This document shows, in pieces, positions 43,919-53,205 of a stretch of 64,000 nt of DNA. Position 1 is the first letter of the stretch, and each line of letters begins with the position of its first letter. The position numbers and the translations under genes are program-made. The stretch covers positions 124,001 through 188,000 of the forward strand of contig CAWJCB010000028.1 in NCBI GenBank assembly GCA_963841105.1. Direction: 5' to 3'. This DNA comes from VAZQ01 sp963841105 (lineage in GTDB: Bacteria; Pseudomonadota; Alphaproteobacteria; Rhizobiales; Xanthobacteraceae). Under the pieces are notes generated by a model. The model made no database searches and was not told the DNA's origin. It saw only the letters and a program-made list of their open reading frames with translations.

Positions 43919-45592
43919 ATGAAACTATCGTCAACAATCCGTGCGCTGGGGACGCTTCTTGCTCTCTGCTGGTCCAGTGCCGCCTGGGCGCAAACAGCCG
44001 ACGTCATTCTAACCAATGGAAAGATCATCACGGTCGATGATCGCTTTACCATAGCGCAGGCGCTCGCAATCAAGGGAGAGCGCGTTATCGCAACCGGCAG
44101 CAGCGCCGCCATCGAGAAGCTCAGGGGTCCGCAGACCCAGCTCATCGACCTGCAAGGCCGGACAGTGATTCCCGGGCTGATCGATAACCACGCGCACTTC
44201 ATGCGCGCCGCGGAATATTGGCACCGGGAAGTTCGCCTTGACGGCATCACCTCGCATAAGGAGGCATTGAACCGCATAAGCGAGAAAGTGCGGGAGTCCA
44301 AAGGCGGCGAATGGGTGGTCGTGTTGGGGGGCTGGGCGGAAGAGCAGTTTACCGATGAGCCACGCGGATTTACGCGACAGGAGCTCGACGAGATAGCGCC
44401 GGGCAACCCCGTGGCGCTGCAGCTCTTTTACTTCCGCGTCTATGCCAACAGTTCGGCGCTCCAGGCGATGGGAATCGATAAGGCCACGCCTGAGCCGGCC
44501 AATTTCAAGCTCGAGAAGGATGCGCGCGGCGAGCTCACGGGCGCTCTCAACGGCGGCGCCGCCGTCGGCTTCATGCGCGACAAGCTAGGGGAAGTGACCC
44601 AGCAGAAATCGGTCGAGAATGTCCGCCTGCTCATGCAGGACCTCAATCGCATGGGAATCACCGCTTTCCAAGACCAGGGCGGCACGGGGGCGAAGCAGAG
44701 CCACATCGATGCATTCCGCAGATTGCGCGACTCCGGCCAAATGACGGTGCGTTCGTTCTACAACCATTACGAGGAGCCACGATCCGCGGCAGATGTAGAG
44801 AGCCTGCTCGCCCGGCTGCCCGAGATAAAGCCATTCCAGGGCGACGACTGGCTTGATCTGACCGGATACGGCGAGACACTTTATTTTCCGCTCCATGATG
44901 CGCTTCTCGCGAAATCGGCCAATCCGTCCAGGGACTCGCTGGCACTATGGCAGCGGCTCGGACTTGGGCTGGCAAAGAACGGCCTGCACCTGAATGTGCA
45001 CGCACAGTTGCGAGGCAGCATCGAGAGCTTCCTGACGGCAATGGAGATGATCAATAAGGAGAGGCCGATCAAAGGGTTACGCTGGACGTTCTCGCATCTC
45101 GATCAAGCCCAGCCGCAGGATCTCGATCGCATGAAGCGCCTCGACCTGTATGCCCAGATTCACAGTCGTCCGACGATTCAGGGCGCCCTCATGCTCAAGG
45201 TGCATGGCGATCTCACCTATGACATGCCGCCTCTACGAATGATCCAGGACAGCGGCGTTCCCTGGGGGCTGGGCTCCGATGCCACTGCCGTTACTCCCAG
45301 CAGTCCGTTCTATACGCTCTGGTGGGCGGTTACGGGCAAGATGATCGGGGGCAGGCAAGTCCTCAAGCAAACCATCACTCGCGAGGAAGCCCTGATAGCG
45401 CACACACGCTCGAACGCAGCATTTCTGTTCCAAGAGGGCAACCTCGGATCGCTTGCGCCGGGCAAATACGCCGATCTGCTGGTGTTGGATCGGGATTATC
45501 TCTCCGTGCCGGAGGATGAGATCAAGGATATCCGCCCAACTCAGGTCATGGTCGGTGGCAAGACGGTCTATGATGCAGCTCGAACCCGGTGA
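43919..45592 (+). CDS. Exported YtcJ-like amidohydrolase
   Basis: 557-residue amidohydrolase-family protein with a signal peptide (LGTLLALCWSSAAWAQ). The metal-site opening VIPGLIDNHAHFM, a DQGGTGAKQSH segment, the barrel strands ending in LNVHAQL and FSHLDQ, GSDATAV, and the C-terminal LGSLAPGKYADLLVLDRD match the amidohydrolase_3/YtcJ group; the substrate is unknown. It is on the opposite strand to its neighbours and sits where the deacetylase catalytic domain is missing, suggesting insertion. It ends in a strong hairpin shared with ctpA. Confidence 0.88.
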   Translation: MKLSSTIRALGTLLALCWSSAAWAQTADVILTNGKIITVDDRFTIAQALAIKGERVIATGSSAAIEKLRGPQTQLIDLQGRTVIPGLIDNHAHFMRAAEYWHREVRLDGITSHKEALNRISEKVRESKGGEWVVVLGGWAEEQFTDEPRGFTRQELDEIAPGNPVALQLFYFRVYANSSALQAMGIDKATPEPANFKLEKDARGELTGALNGGAAVGFMRDKLGEVTQQKSVENVRLLMQDLNRMGITAFQDQGGTGAKQSHIDAFRRLRDSGQMTVRSFYNHYEEPRSAADVESLLARLPEIKPFQGDDWLDLTGYGETLYFPLHDALLAKSANPSRDSLALWQRLGLGLAKNGLHLNVHAQLRGSIESFLTAMEMINKERPIKGLRWTFSHLDQAQPQDLDRMKRLDLYAQIHSRPTIQGALMLKVHGDLTYDMPPLRMIQDSGVPWGLGSDATAVTPSSPFYTLWWAVTGKMIGGRQVLKQTITREEALIAHTRSNAAFLFQEGNLGSLAPGKYADLLVLDRDYLSVPEDEIKDIRPTQVMVGGKTVYDAARTR

Positions 45593-45614
45593 GAAACCTG
45601 CGTCGGCACAAAAA

Positions 45615-45640
45615 ACGGGGCGGCCCTTCGGCCGCCCCGT
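45615..45640. terminator. Bidirectional rho-independent terminator
   Basis: Perfect 11-base stem ACGGGGCGGCC / GGCCGCCCCGT with loop CTTC. On the plus strand TTCATTGTTTT follows, on the minus strand the stem runs directly into six T. It lies between the convergent amidohydrolase and ctpA genes and should end both transcripts. Confidence 0.88.
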
Positions 45641-45663
45641 TCATTGTTTTCCAGAGCGATCGC

Positions 45664-46995
45664 TTAGTTCGGCACGGCGGTTTTCGGGTTCGGCGGATAA
45701 GCCGAATTCTTCTGAATCCCGCGAATGAGGTCGAGCGCCTTGTGCAGTGCCTTATCGTCCTTCGGATCAGGCGGAATGTAGGATTGCGAGCCGGTCTGCT
45801 CGTCCCCTTCCGCCTTGAGATGGCCGCGCAGCGAAGCCTCGCCACGCGTGTCGGTGCGTGTCTTTAGCTCGTCCGGCACGTCCTGCAACTCTTCAATATC
45901 CGGCGAAATGCCTTTCGCCTGGATCGAGCGGCCGGACGGAGTGAAGTAGCGCGCGGTGGTGAGCCGCAACGCGCCATTGCCCGAGCCGAGCGGAATGATC
46001 GTCTGCACTGATCCCTTGCCGAAGGAGCGCGTCCCGATGACGGTGGCGCGGCGGTGATCCTGCAGGGCACCGGCGACGATCTCGGAGGCCGAGGCTGAAC
46101 CGCCATTGATCAGAACGATCAGAGGCTTGTTCTTGGTGAGATCGCCGGCGCGGGCGTTGAAGCGCTGAGTTTCCTCGGCGTTACGGCCGCGCGTCGAGAC
46201 GATCTCGCCTTTCTCGAGGAACGCGTCCGAAACCGAGATCGCCTGATCGAGCAGGCCACCGGGGTTATTGCGCAGGTCCACGATAAAGCCCTTGAGCTTG
46301 TCGCCGGACTGGGTCGTAAGGTCGGCGATCGCCTTCTTCAGACCATCCGTGGTTTGCTCGTTGAACTGGGTCACGCGAATGAAGCCGACATCGTCACCTT
46401 CGAGCCGCGAGCGCACCGAGCGCACGCGGATGACGTCGCGCGTGATCGCTACCTCGACCGGCTTGTCCTGCCCCTTGCGCATGATCTTGAGTCTGATCTT
46501 CGTGTTGACCGGGCCGCGCATCTTCTCGACGGCCTGATTGAGCGTGAGGCCCTGCACGGGTTCGTCGTCGAGGTGGGTGATGATGTCGTTGGCCATGATG
46601 CCGGCCTTTGCCGCCGGCGTTTCGTCAATTGGCGCAACAACCTTGATGAGGCCTTCCTCCATCGTCACTTCGATGCCAAGGCCGCCGAATTCCCCGCGCG
46701 TCTGCACCTGCATGTCGCGGAAGCTCTTGGAATCCATGTAGCTCGAATGCGGATCAAGCCCGGCGAGCATGCCGTTGATCGCCGACTCGACGAGCTTGCC
46801 GTCGTCAGGTTTCTCAACGTAATCGGCACGGACCCGTTCGAAGACGTCGCCGAATAAACTCAGCTGCCGATAGGTGTCGGCGGCAGCGGCCTGCGCGCGC
46901 GTGCCGTCCAACAATAGTCGGGGCTGAGTGGCGACCAAAGTCGCGGCCACGCCTGCTGCCGCGCCGAAGAGGATCAATGAAGTCTTGCGCATCAT
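45664..46995 (-). CDS. ctpA: S41-family C-terminal processing peptidase
   Basis: 443-residue periplasmic serine protease. Signal/anchor segment at residues 1-35, PDZ domain (GLGIEVTMEEGLIKVVAPID), and the S41 catalytic Ser in GGSASASEIVAGAL with the Lys in GTRSFGKGSVQT. Probably processes cell-wall or envelope proteins. The start overlaps the EnvC-like gene stop by 4 bases. Confidence 0.93.
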   Translation of the reverse strand: MMRKTSLILFGAAAGVAATLVATQPRLLLDGTRAQAAAADTYRQLSLFGDVFERVRADYVEKPDDGKLVESAINGMLAGLDPHSSYMDSKSFRDMQVQTRGEFGGLGIEVTMEEGLIKVVAPIDETPAAKAGIMANDIITHLDDEPVQGLTLNQAVEKMRGPVNTKIRLKIMRKGQDKPVEVAITRDVIRVRSVRSRLEGDDVGFIRVTQFNEQTTDGLKKAIADLTTQSGDKLKGFIVDLRNNPGGLLDQAISVSDAFLEKGEIVSTRGRNAEETQRFNARAGDLTKNKPLIVLINGGSASASEIVAGALQDHRRATVIGTRSFGKGSVQTIIPLGSGNGALRLTTARYFTPSGRSIQAKGISPDIEELQDVPDELKTRTDTRGEASLRGHLKAEGDEQTGSQSYIPPDPKDDKALHKALDLIRGIQKNSAYPPNPKTAVPN

Positions 46996-48350
46996 CCGCG
47001 AACCTTCTGGCCTTCATTTGCGGCCCACCATGGGCCTGGATCTACGGGTGTCCCGTCCTTGCGGAATTCGACATATAGCACCGGTTGGCTGCTGACGCCC
47101 GCCTCCGCACCGGCCGATGGGGTTCCGCTCCCCATCGCCGCGACGGGCTCGCCCGTCACTACGAACTGCCCCAGGTCAACGGATATCCGTTCCATTCCCG
47201 CCAGAAGGACATGATAGCCGCCGCCCGCATTAAGGATCAAGAGTTGGCCATAATTGCGGAAAGGCCCGGCGTAAACGACCCACCCATCGCACGGAGCCGT
47301 GATCTGGCCGCCTGGACGGCCGGCGATCGACAGGCCTTTTTCTGTGCCGCCGCGGCCGTCCGGTGCCCCGAACTCCTTGATTCTCGCTCCATTTACCGGC
47401 AGCTGCAGTGCGCCTTTGGCAGCGGCAAAGGCAATTGCCGGAGTGAGTCGTCCCGGATCCTTGAGCGTTGCCAGATCGGGCCGGATGTCCAACGCCTTTC
47501 TCTCGTCGCTCGACCGGGCCGCCGTTCGTGCCGTGCGGCTCGATGCGTCCAGCACCTGTTCGAGCTGGGCGATGAGCGCATTAAGGTTTTCAGCCTTGCG
47601 GGCAAGCTGGTGGGCATGGTCGCGTTGACCGCTGAGAGCCTGTTCCGCTTCTCTTTGGCGCTTCTGGCGCTCATCGATGAGCAGGGAAAGGCGCTGGCGC
47701 TCATCGGCGAGCACAAAGAGGTCGCGGGCGAGCTTGTCACGTTCCTGGGCGATTTCCTTACGCAGCCGTACCAACTCGGCGAGATCGACGGAGAGGCTTT
47801 CGGCCTCATGGCGTATCTCGGGCAGCACGGCGCCGAGCACCACGGCCGAGCGGACAGATCGCAGCGCGTCGTCGGCCCTGATCATGAGAGCGGGAGGCGC
47901 GTGCCGGCCAATTCGTTGCAACGCGGCAAGCACCTCGGCAATGAGGTTGCGCCGCTGCTGCAATGATGCCCGCAGCGCCTGCTCACTGTCGTCCAGGGGC
48001 TGCAGACGTTCCTGCGTCTTTTCGATACGTACCTCGACGACCGCGACCCGGGACGCAGTCTCGATGATCTGTTGATTGAACTTGCGGCGATCATCACCGA
48101 TAAGCTCGATCTCGCGCTTGAGCTTTGCTTCTTTCTCCAGCGTCTTGCGTTGCTCGGCGCGCAGGGCCTCGAGCTCCTTGTCGCGCTGCTTCAGGTTTTC
48201 GAGGCTTGCCGGCGGGCGCTCCTCCGTAGCGGCGCGAGCCTGCGGCAGCGGCACCGTCTGCGCATAGACGTCCCCCAGGCCGAGCGGCAATACCGCGAGG
48301 GGGGCCAGCAACAAGGCGCCGAAAAACGGGATGGGCGGCAGCGGGTGCAT
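46992..48350 (-). CDS. EnvC-like murein hydrolase activator (M23 domain)
   Basis: 452 residues: signal peptide (FFGALLLAPLAVLPLGLGDVYAQ), long coiled coil (about 45-270) and a C-terminal LytM/M23 domain. In that domain the usual first metal-binding motif reads GLSIAGRPGGQI, lacking the HxxxD zinc ligands, and the later motif is GGYHVLLAGM; such degenerate LytM domains act as amidase activators rather than peptidases. Transcribed with ctpA, as in most Rhizobiales. The symbol is left empty because the EnvC function is inferred. Confidence 0.88.
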   Translation of the reverse strand: MHPLPPIPFFGALLLAPLAVLPLGLGDVYAQTVPLPQARAATEERPPASLENLKQRDKELEALRAEQRKTLEKEAKLKREIELIGDDRRKFNQQIIETASRVAVVEVRIEKTQERLQPLDDSEQALRASLQQRRNLIAEVLAALQRIGRHAPPALMIRADDALRSVRSAVVLGAVLPEIRHEAESLSVDLAELVRLRKEIAQERDKLARDLFVLADERQRLSLLIDERQKRQREAEQALSGQRDHAHQLARKAENLNALIAQLEQVLDASSRTARTAARSSDERKALDIRPDLATLKDPGRLTPAIAFAAAKGALQLPVNGARIKEFGAPDGRGGTEKGLSIAGRPGGQITAPCDGWVVYAGPFRNYGQLLILNAGGGYHVLLAGMERISVDLGQFVVTGEPVAAMGSGTPSAGAEAGVSSQPVLYVEFRKDGTPVDPGPWWAANEGQKVRG

Positions 48351-48470
48351 CAGTCTCTTGGAAGCAAGAACCGGTCCATCCGTGCAATAGGCATCATGAA
48401 TGGTGCGGCATTAAGACTAAGGACGGGCGTAAACCTTACTTGAGCGCGCTCTATTCATAGAAGTGACGGA

Positions 48471-48953
48471 TCAGCTCCGGTGATAGGGATGGCCTGCCAG
48501 AATGGTCAGAGCGCGGTAGAGCTGCTCCAGCAGCATGATGCGAACCAGCTGGTGTGGCCAGGTCGCTGTCCCGAATGCGAGGGCCAGTTGCGACTTTTCG
48601 CGCAAGCTCGGCGCTACCCCATCGTCACCGCCGACAATGAAGGCAACAGAAGGTGCGTTTGCGCTGCGCCATCCTTGCAGCCGTCCCGCAAGGGACGGGC
48701 TGCTCATGTTCTCCCCGCGCTCATCAAGGATGACAGCTACGCCGTCCTCCGGCACGACATTGGCGATGGCTATTGATTCCTCGAGACTGCGCCGGGCAGC
48801 ATCTCCCGCGCGACTCTCCCTGATCTCGATAATGTCCAATGCGCTCAGACCCGCGCCGCGGCCAAGGGCCACCACCCGCTTGGCGTAGCGCTCCGCCAGC
48901 TCGCGTTCAGGCCCTTGTTTCAGCCGGCCAACGGCCGCAACCACGATCCGCAT
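48471..48953 (-). CDS. rlmH: 23S rRNA (pseudouridine(1915)-N3)-methyltransferase
   Basis: 160-residue SPOUT methyltransferase that modifies helix 69 of 23S rRNA. VAFIVGGDDGVAPSLREK is the knot region binding SAM, and the C-terminal TWPHQLVRIMLLEQLYRAL ... YHR block is nearly invariant. Located between rsfS and the EnvC-like gene, as is usual. Confidence 0.95.
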   Translation of the reverse strand: MRIVVAAVGRLKQGPERELAERYAKRVVALGRGAGLSALDIIEIRESRAGDAARRSLEESIAIANVVPEDGVAVILDERGENMSSPSLAGRLQGWRSANAPSVAFIVGGDDGVAPSLREKSQLALAFGTATWPHQLVRIMLLEQLYRALTILAGHPYHRS

Positions 48954-48999
48954 GCATCACGATAGGCGCCGATCGCGTATCACCTCAAGCGCATTCGTC

Positions 49000-49470
49000 T
49001 TAGCTCGCACGCTGAGGCTGCAACGGCGCCGATGCCCACATCTTTTCCAGATTGTAGAACGCGCGGACCTCGGGCCGGAATACGTGCACGATGACATCCC
49101 CGGCATCGATGAGCACCCAATCGCACTGCGGGATGCCTTCGATTCGCGCATTGCGCACACCCGCCTTTGCAAGATCCCTGAGCACGCGATCCGCGACCGA
49201 GCCGACATGGCGTTGCGACCTGCCTGAGGTCACAACCATGCTGTCTGCGATCGTGGTTTTGCCGCAAAGATCGATGGTGACGGTGTCCTCGGCCTTCATG
49301 TCGTCGAGGCTGATGAGGATCAGGCGAAGGACCTCCTCGGCGGCAGGCCGCGGCTGGGAGATCGATTCGGTGGCGCGATGCGCGCCAGACCGAGCAAATG
49401 CAGGTGTTGGCAGAGTTTCCTTTCCTTTCGCTGCATCAATCCCGAAGCAGGGTAACGCTAAGATAGGCAC
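49000..49470 (-). CDS. rsfS: Ribosome silencing factor RsfS
   Basis: RsfS/DUF143 protein that binds L14 and blocks subunit joining when nutrients are low. The core LRLILISLDDMKAEDTVTIDL, VVTSGRSQRHVGSVADRV and DWVLIDAGDVIVHVF is typical. 156 residues from a GTG at 49470; the first ~45 residues are poorly conserved and the true start could lie further in. Between nadD and rlmH. Confidence 0.88.
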   Translation of the reverse strand: MPILALPCFGIDAAKGKETLPTPAFARSGAHRATESISQPRPAAEEVLRLILISLDDMKAEDTVTIDLCGKTTIADSMVVTSGRSQRHVGSVADRVLRDLAKAGVRNARIEGIPQCDWVLIDAGDVIVHVFRPEVRAFYNLEKMWASAPLQPQRAS

Positions 49471-49540
49471 GGCCCCTGCAAGCTTTCAACTGGGGCAAGT
49501 GTGGAAGCACAAAACTGTGGCAGCTTGGCGCTGCAATTTG

Positions 49541-50149
49541 TCAGCCCTGAGACGGATCGGTGCCGGCTGGTTTCGGCAACCAGGAGCCTGCGCGCGCCGC
49601 GCGCAAGGCCGTTGAGGACAAGGGCGACTTAAGTCCGTGCAGGTAAACCCAGGCCGGCGGCTGGTGCCGCGGCAATGACCTTGCTTGCCGCTCCGGGATT
49701 CGCGCACGTTCCAACGCCTGACCTGCTGCGCTGGCGCGGGCGTAGAGGCTGGGCCCGAGCCGGTCGATGACTGCGATTGGCACCAGCGCAGCAATGCCGC
49801 GCCATTTCTGCCAGCGATGAAAGCTGCGAAGATTGTCCGCGCCCATGATCCAGACGAAGCGCACACCCGGGCAACGCGCGCGCAGGTAAGCGACAATTTC
49901 GTATGTGTAACGCGTGCCAATCAGCGCCTCCAGGCCAAGGACCTCGATGCGGGGATGGCGGGCCATTGCGCGTGCAGCGACAATTCGCTCATTGAGCGGG
50001 GCGAGGCCACGCGTGTCCTTGAGCGGATTTCCTGGCGTTACGAGCCACCATACCCGATCCAGGTTGAGGCGCTTCATTGCCAGGAGGCAGGCGGCAAAAT
50101 GAGCGTCGTGCGGCGGATCGAATGTGCCGCCAAACAAGCCGATGCGCAT
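49541..50149 (-). CDS. nadD: Nicotinate-nucleotide adenylyltransferase
   Basis: Adenylates nicotinate mononucleotide in NAD synthesis. 202 residues from the ATG at 50149. GLFGGTFDPPHDAH contains the HxGH-like nucleotide-binding motif, and WIMGADNLRSFHRWQKW and SSTALRAA (ISSTxIR motif) are the other family blocks. The frame is open far upstream and YVRLPGHSRG just before the ATG resembles N-terminal extensions of Bradyrhizobium-type NadD, so a GTG start further upstream is possible. Confidence 0.88.
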   Translation of the reverse strand: MRIGLFGGTFDPPHDAHFAACLLAMKRLNLDRVWWLVTPGNPLKDTRGLAPLNERIVAARAMARHPRIEVLGLEALIGTRYTYEIVAYLRARCPGVRFVWIMGADNLRSFHRWQKWRGIAALVPIAVIDRLGPSLYARASAAGQALERARIPERQARSLPRHQPPAWVYLHGLKSPLSSTALRAARAGSWLPKPAGTDPSQG

Positions 50150-50376
50150 TCCGCGGCTGTGGCCGGGGAGGCGGACGTAACCGTGCGCTTGCGTGCTTGC
50201 GGTTGGTCGGGAGGGAGGCTTGGCCGCAACTTCGGGCAGCAACGTCACGCGCGATCGGTCCGGGACGGCGCCGTCGGCCGGCGCTGCGGTCTGCGGCGAG
50301 TCGCCAACAACCGCAGGTTCGGCAATATCCGCACCAGTCGCCCTGCCATGGCCCGAGAACGGCGGAGAAGGCCTGT

Positions 50377-51669
50377 TCACGGCCTGATCTGTCCGGCGCC
50401 GCGCACGCGGTATTTGAAGCTGGTGAGTTGATCCACCCCGACCGGACCGCGCGCGTGGAAGCGGCCTGTGGCGATGCCGATCTCCGCGCCGAAGCCGAAC
50501 TCGCCGCCGTCGGCGAACTGGGTCGAGGCATTGTGCAGCACGATCGCAGAATCGACCTCGCGCAGGAATTTCTCCGCCGCGGCGTTGTCCTCGGTGACGA
50601 TCGCATCGGTGTGGTGTGAACCGTAGCGTTCGATGTGCGCGATAGCCCCCTCGACGCCGTCGACCACCTTGGCGGAAACGATGGCATCGAGATATTCGGT
50701 CAACCAGTCCTCCTCTGCGGCCAGCTTGACCCGTGCATCGACCGCGCGCGTCGTCTCGTCGCCGCGCACTTCGCAGCCCGCATCGAGCAGCATGGTCACC
50801 AGCGCTGCAACGTGCGAAGGCGCCGCCGCCGCATCGACGAGAACCGTCTCGGCGGCGCCGCACACGCCGGTGCGCCGCATCTTTGCGTTGAGCACGATCG
50901 CCTTGGCCATGTCGAGCTTCGCCGCGCGGTCCACGTAGACGTGGCAGATGCCTTCGAGATGTGCAAAAACCGGCACGCGGGCTTCCTCCTGCACGCGCGC
51001 CACGAGGCTCTTGCCGCCGCGCGGAACAATCACGTCGATGGCGCCATGGAGACCCGCAAGCATCATTCCCACCGCCGCGCGTTCGCGCGTCGGCACCAGC
51101 TGGATCGCAGCCTCCAGCAGACCCGCTTTGCGCAGCGCGGCGATGAGCGCCGCGTGGATCGCCCTGTTGCTGCGATAGCTCTCCGATCCGCCGCGCAGGA
51201 TTGCGGTATTTCCCGCCTTGAGCGACAGAGCTGCCGCATCGGCCGTGACGTTTGGCCGGCTTTCATAGATGATGCCGATGACGCCGAGCGGCACACGCAC
51301 CCGCTCGATGCTCATGCCGTTGGGCCTGGTCCAGCGCTCCATCACGCGTCCAATGGGATCTGCAAGATCGCGCACCACCGCAATCCCGTCCGCCATTGCC
51401 GCGACCCGGTTCGCATCAAGTGCGAGTCGATCGAGAAAGGCTTTGTTGGCGCCGGACGCCTTGGCCTCCGCGAGGTCGTGCGCATTGGCCGCGAGAATAT
51501 CGCCTTCGCGCGCGCGGCACTCCTGCGCCATGGCGCCGAGCGCCGCATCCTTCTGGCCGGTCGATGCGAGCGCGAGCACACGCGATGCTTGCCTCGCTTG
51601 CGTCCCGATATCACGCATCAGCGCGGCGAGATCGTTCGCGTCCTCGAAGGCTTGTGCCGGCGCGCCCAC
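50377..51669 (-). CDS. proA: Glutamate-5-semialdehyde dehydrogenase (gamma-glutamyl phosphate reductase)
   Basis: Second step of proline synthesis. 430 residues from a GTG at 51669, preceded by AGAGGAG at a 6-base spacing, which decides the start over the longer open frame. GVIGIIYESRPNVTADAAAL, the catalytic Cys in RRTGVCGAAETVL and VSAKVVDGVEGAIAHIERYG are conserved. First gene of proA-nadD-rsfS-rlmH. proB, often adjacent, is not in the window; the upstream side is the tRNA-remnant boundary. Confidence 0.93.
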   Translation of the reverse strand: MGAPAQAFEDANDLAALMRDIGTQARQASRVLALASTGQKDAALGAMAQECRAREGDILAANAHDLAEAKASGANKAFLDRLALDANRVAAMADGIAVVRDLADPIGRVMERWTRPNGMSIERVRVPLGVIGIIYESRPNVTADAAALSLKAGNTAILRGGSESYRSNRAIHAALIAALRKAGLLEAAIQLVPTRERAAVGMMLAGLHGAIDVIVPRGGKSLVARVQEEARVPVFAHLEGICHVYVDRAAKLDMAKAIVLNAKMRRTGVCGAAETVLVDAAAAPSHVAALVTMLLDAGCEVRGDETTRAVDARVKLAAEEDWLTEYLDAIVSAKVVDGVEGAIAHIERYGSHHTDAIVTEDNAAAEKFLREVDSAIVLHNASTQFADGGEFGFGAEIGIATGRFHARGPVGVDQLTSFKYRVRGAGQIRP

Positions 51670-51804
51670 CTTTGGCTCCTCTTTGGTTCCCTGGGCGATA
51701 TCCTCAATCAGGCCGTTACTTATCACGTTGCAGCTGGACCGGCGAGGCCGCCATCGCTCGACCTGCCTTTGCTCGGATCCGGCAATGCCGGCTTGGTGCA
51801 CGAT

Positions 51805-51837
51805 CTGGTGCCCGTGGAGGGAATCGAATCCCCCCAC
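51805..51837 (-). repeat. tRNA-Leu 3'-end fragment (att-like direct repeat)
   Basis: Bases 51805-51828 are identical over 24 nt to 54665-54688, the CCA/acceptor/T-arm end of tRNA-Leu(CAA), in the same orientation; similarity continues with small differences to about 51837. No 5' half of a tRNA follows, so it is not a gene. A tRNA 3'-end copy distal to an intact tRNA is the classic footprint of tyrosine-recombinase integration. No integrase is present between the two copies. Confidence 0.8.
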
Positions 51838-51922
51838 ACCTTGCTTCGGTCCTTGAAATCATCGACGAGCTCATGAGAGCCATCGCAATCCTTCGCGCGC
51901 AATAGACAGTCCAAAGCCGGCT

Positions 51923-52147
51923 CTAGCCCAACAGAAGAAGTCCGCTGACGATGACCATCACGCCGGCCGTTGCGCCGTGGATAGCGAAAGCAGCGGTCTT
52001 TGTTCCGCGGTGCCGCAAAACGATCGCAGCATCGGTGATAGGAGTGATTGTTGCCGCCAGCCTGAACCAGCCCAACAGGTGGGCCGATCGATTGAAGATC
52101 AGAATCGCCGTGAACAGCCCGGACGCTGATGTCACGAACTTACTCAT
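51923..52147 (-). CDS. Small DUF4267-like membrane protein, possibly N-terminally truncated
   Basis: 74 residues with two hydrophobic segments. FRLAATITPITDAAIVLRHR and IHGATAGVMVIVSGLLLL resemble the C-terminal part of DUF4267 membrane proteins (usually ~120 residues), so the N-terminal helices may be missing. The start at 52147 is the first plausible ATG. Function unknown. Inside the tRNA-Leu-bounded island. Confidence 0.55.
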   Translation of the reverse strand: MSKFVTSASGLFTAILIFNRSAHLLGWFRLAATITPITDAAIVLRHRGTKTAAFAIHGATAGVMVIVSGLLLLG

Positions 52148-52263
52148 GCCACGGCTTGTCCGCAGCACCCCTCTCCGCCACCGTCGCTCACCACATCGGG
52201 CGAGCGAGCGACGGAGGCTCCGAGGGGGTGGCTTCACCTGATCCCTCTAACAACGAACTCTTT

Positions 52264-53190
52264 TTAGCGGCCGGCGTTTCTTGCCTCCCCCAGAATATGC
52301 AAGATGTCCATCGCGACGATCGCGCCCACGATCGCGGTCTTGGCAGCTTCATCGTATGGTGGCGACACCTCGACAACGTCGCCGCCGATAGCATTGACGC
52401 CCTTCAAGTGCCACAGGATTTCTCGCTGCAACGCTGATGTCAGCCCACCGGGCGCCGGTGTTCCCGTGCCGCCGGTATACGCAGGGTCCATCGCATCGAC
52501 ATCTAGCGTGATATAGCACTTCCGGGTGCCGACCACTTCCACGATCCTGTCCGCGATCGCCTTGCCATCCATGCGCAAGCACCGATCGGCCGTGAGCACA
52601 TGTAGCTTCGGGCTGGGCGGCAACGGTGTCCGGATGCCGATCTGGATCGAAGCATCGGGGTCGATCAGACCTTCCTGCACTGCGACGCCAAACATGCTGC
52701 CATGGAATAAATGGGGGGCTTCCGTTAAATCGGCGTGGGCATCGAAATGGATCAGCGAAAGCGGACCATGTTTCTTGGCGTGCGCCCTCAGTGCCGGATA
52801 GCTCGTAAGATGATCTCCCCCCAGACCCAACGAGGCCACGTTGTTTTGCACCAAATTCGACACGGTTGCCTCCACAGCAGAGACCATATCCTCGGTGCGC
52901 CCTGGGAATGACGCAACGTCACCGTAATCGATCAGGCGGTATCGGTCCTTGAATGCATAATCGTTTGGCCAGCACTGATCATACAGGCCGACGTAGCAGG
53001 ACTGTTCGCGGATCGCGCGCGGGCCAAATCGCGCACCGGGCCGGTTGGAGGTGCCCGCATCGAACGGCACGCCGTAGACAGCAACATCGACGGCGCCAAG
53101 GTCCTGCATGTGAGGTGCGCGCCAGAACGTAACCAGTCCTTGATACGGAAGCCGGCGCAGGATTGTGGCGGGATCGATATATTCGGGCAT
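52264..53190 (-). CDS. speB: Agmatinase/arginase-family ureohydrolase
   Basis: 308-residue manganese ureohydrolase. Metal-binding motifs LGLGGDHLTS, IHFDAHADL and TLDVDAMDPAYTGGTG are complete. The overall look (PGARFGPRAIREQS, DYGDVASFPG, GGLTSALQREIL) favours agmatinase or a guanidino-acid hydrolase over arginase; the substrate specificity is not certain, so speB is a best guess. Inside the tRNA-Leu-bounded island and intact, unlike its neighbours. Confidence 0.85.
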   Translation of the reverse strand: MPEYIDPATILRRLPYQGLVTFWRAPHMQDLGAVDVAVYGVPFDAGTSNRPGARFGPRAIREQSCYVGLYDQCWPNDYAFKDRYRLIDYGDVASFPGRTEDMVSAVEATVSNLVQNNVASLGLGGDHLTSYPALRAHAKKHGPLSLIHFDAHADLTEAPHLFHGSMFGVAVQEGLIDPDASIQIGIRTPLPPSPKLHVLTADRCLRMDGKAIADRIVEVVGTRKCYITLDVDAMDPAYTGGTGTPAPGGLTSALQREILWHLKGVNAIGGDVVEVSPPYDEAAKTAIVGAIVAMDILHILGEARNAGR

Positions 53191-53205
53191 GACTGTCGCT
53201 GTTTG

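Noticed and set aside
51806..51850. A second tRNA-Leu gene
   Set aside because: Only the 3' acceptor/T-arm part is present; no 5' acceptor strand, D arm or anticodon arm follows.
50635..51876. Long plus-strand open frame opposite proA
   Set aside because: Antisense shadow of a high-GC gene; rich in Arg/His/Ala with no recognisable domain, while the minus strand encodes clear ProA. The same applies to 833-1900, 2413-3261, 30103-31428, 35128-36849, 37726-38865, 40633-41760 and 56517-57887.
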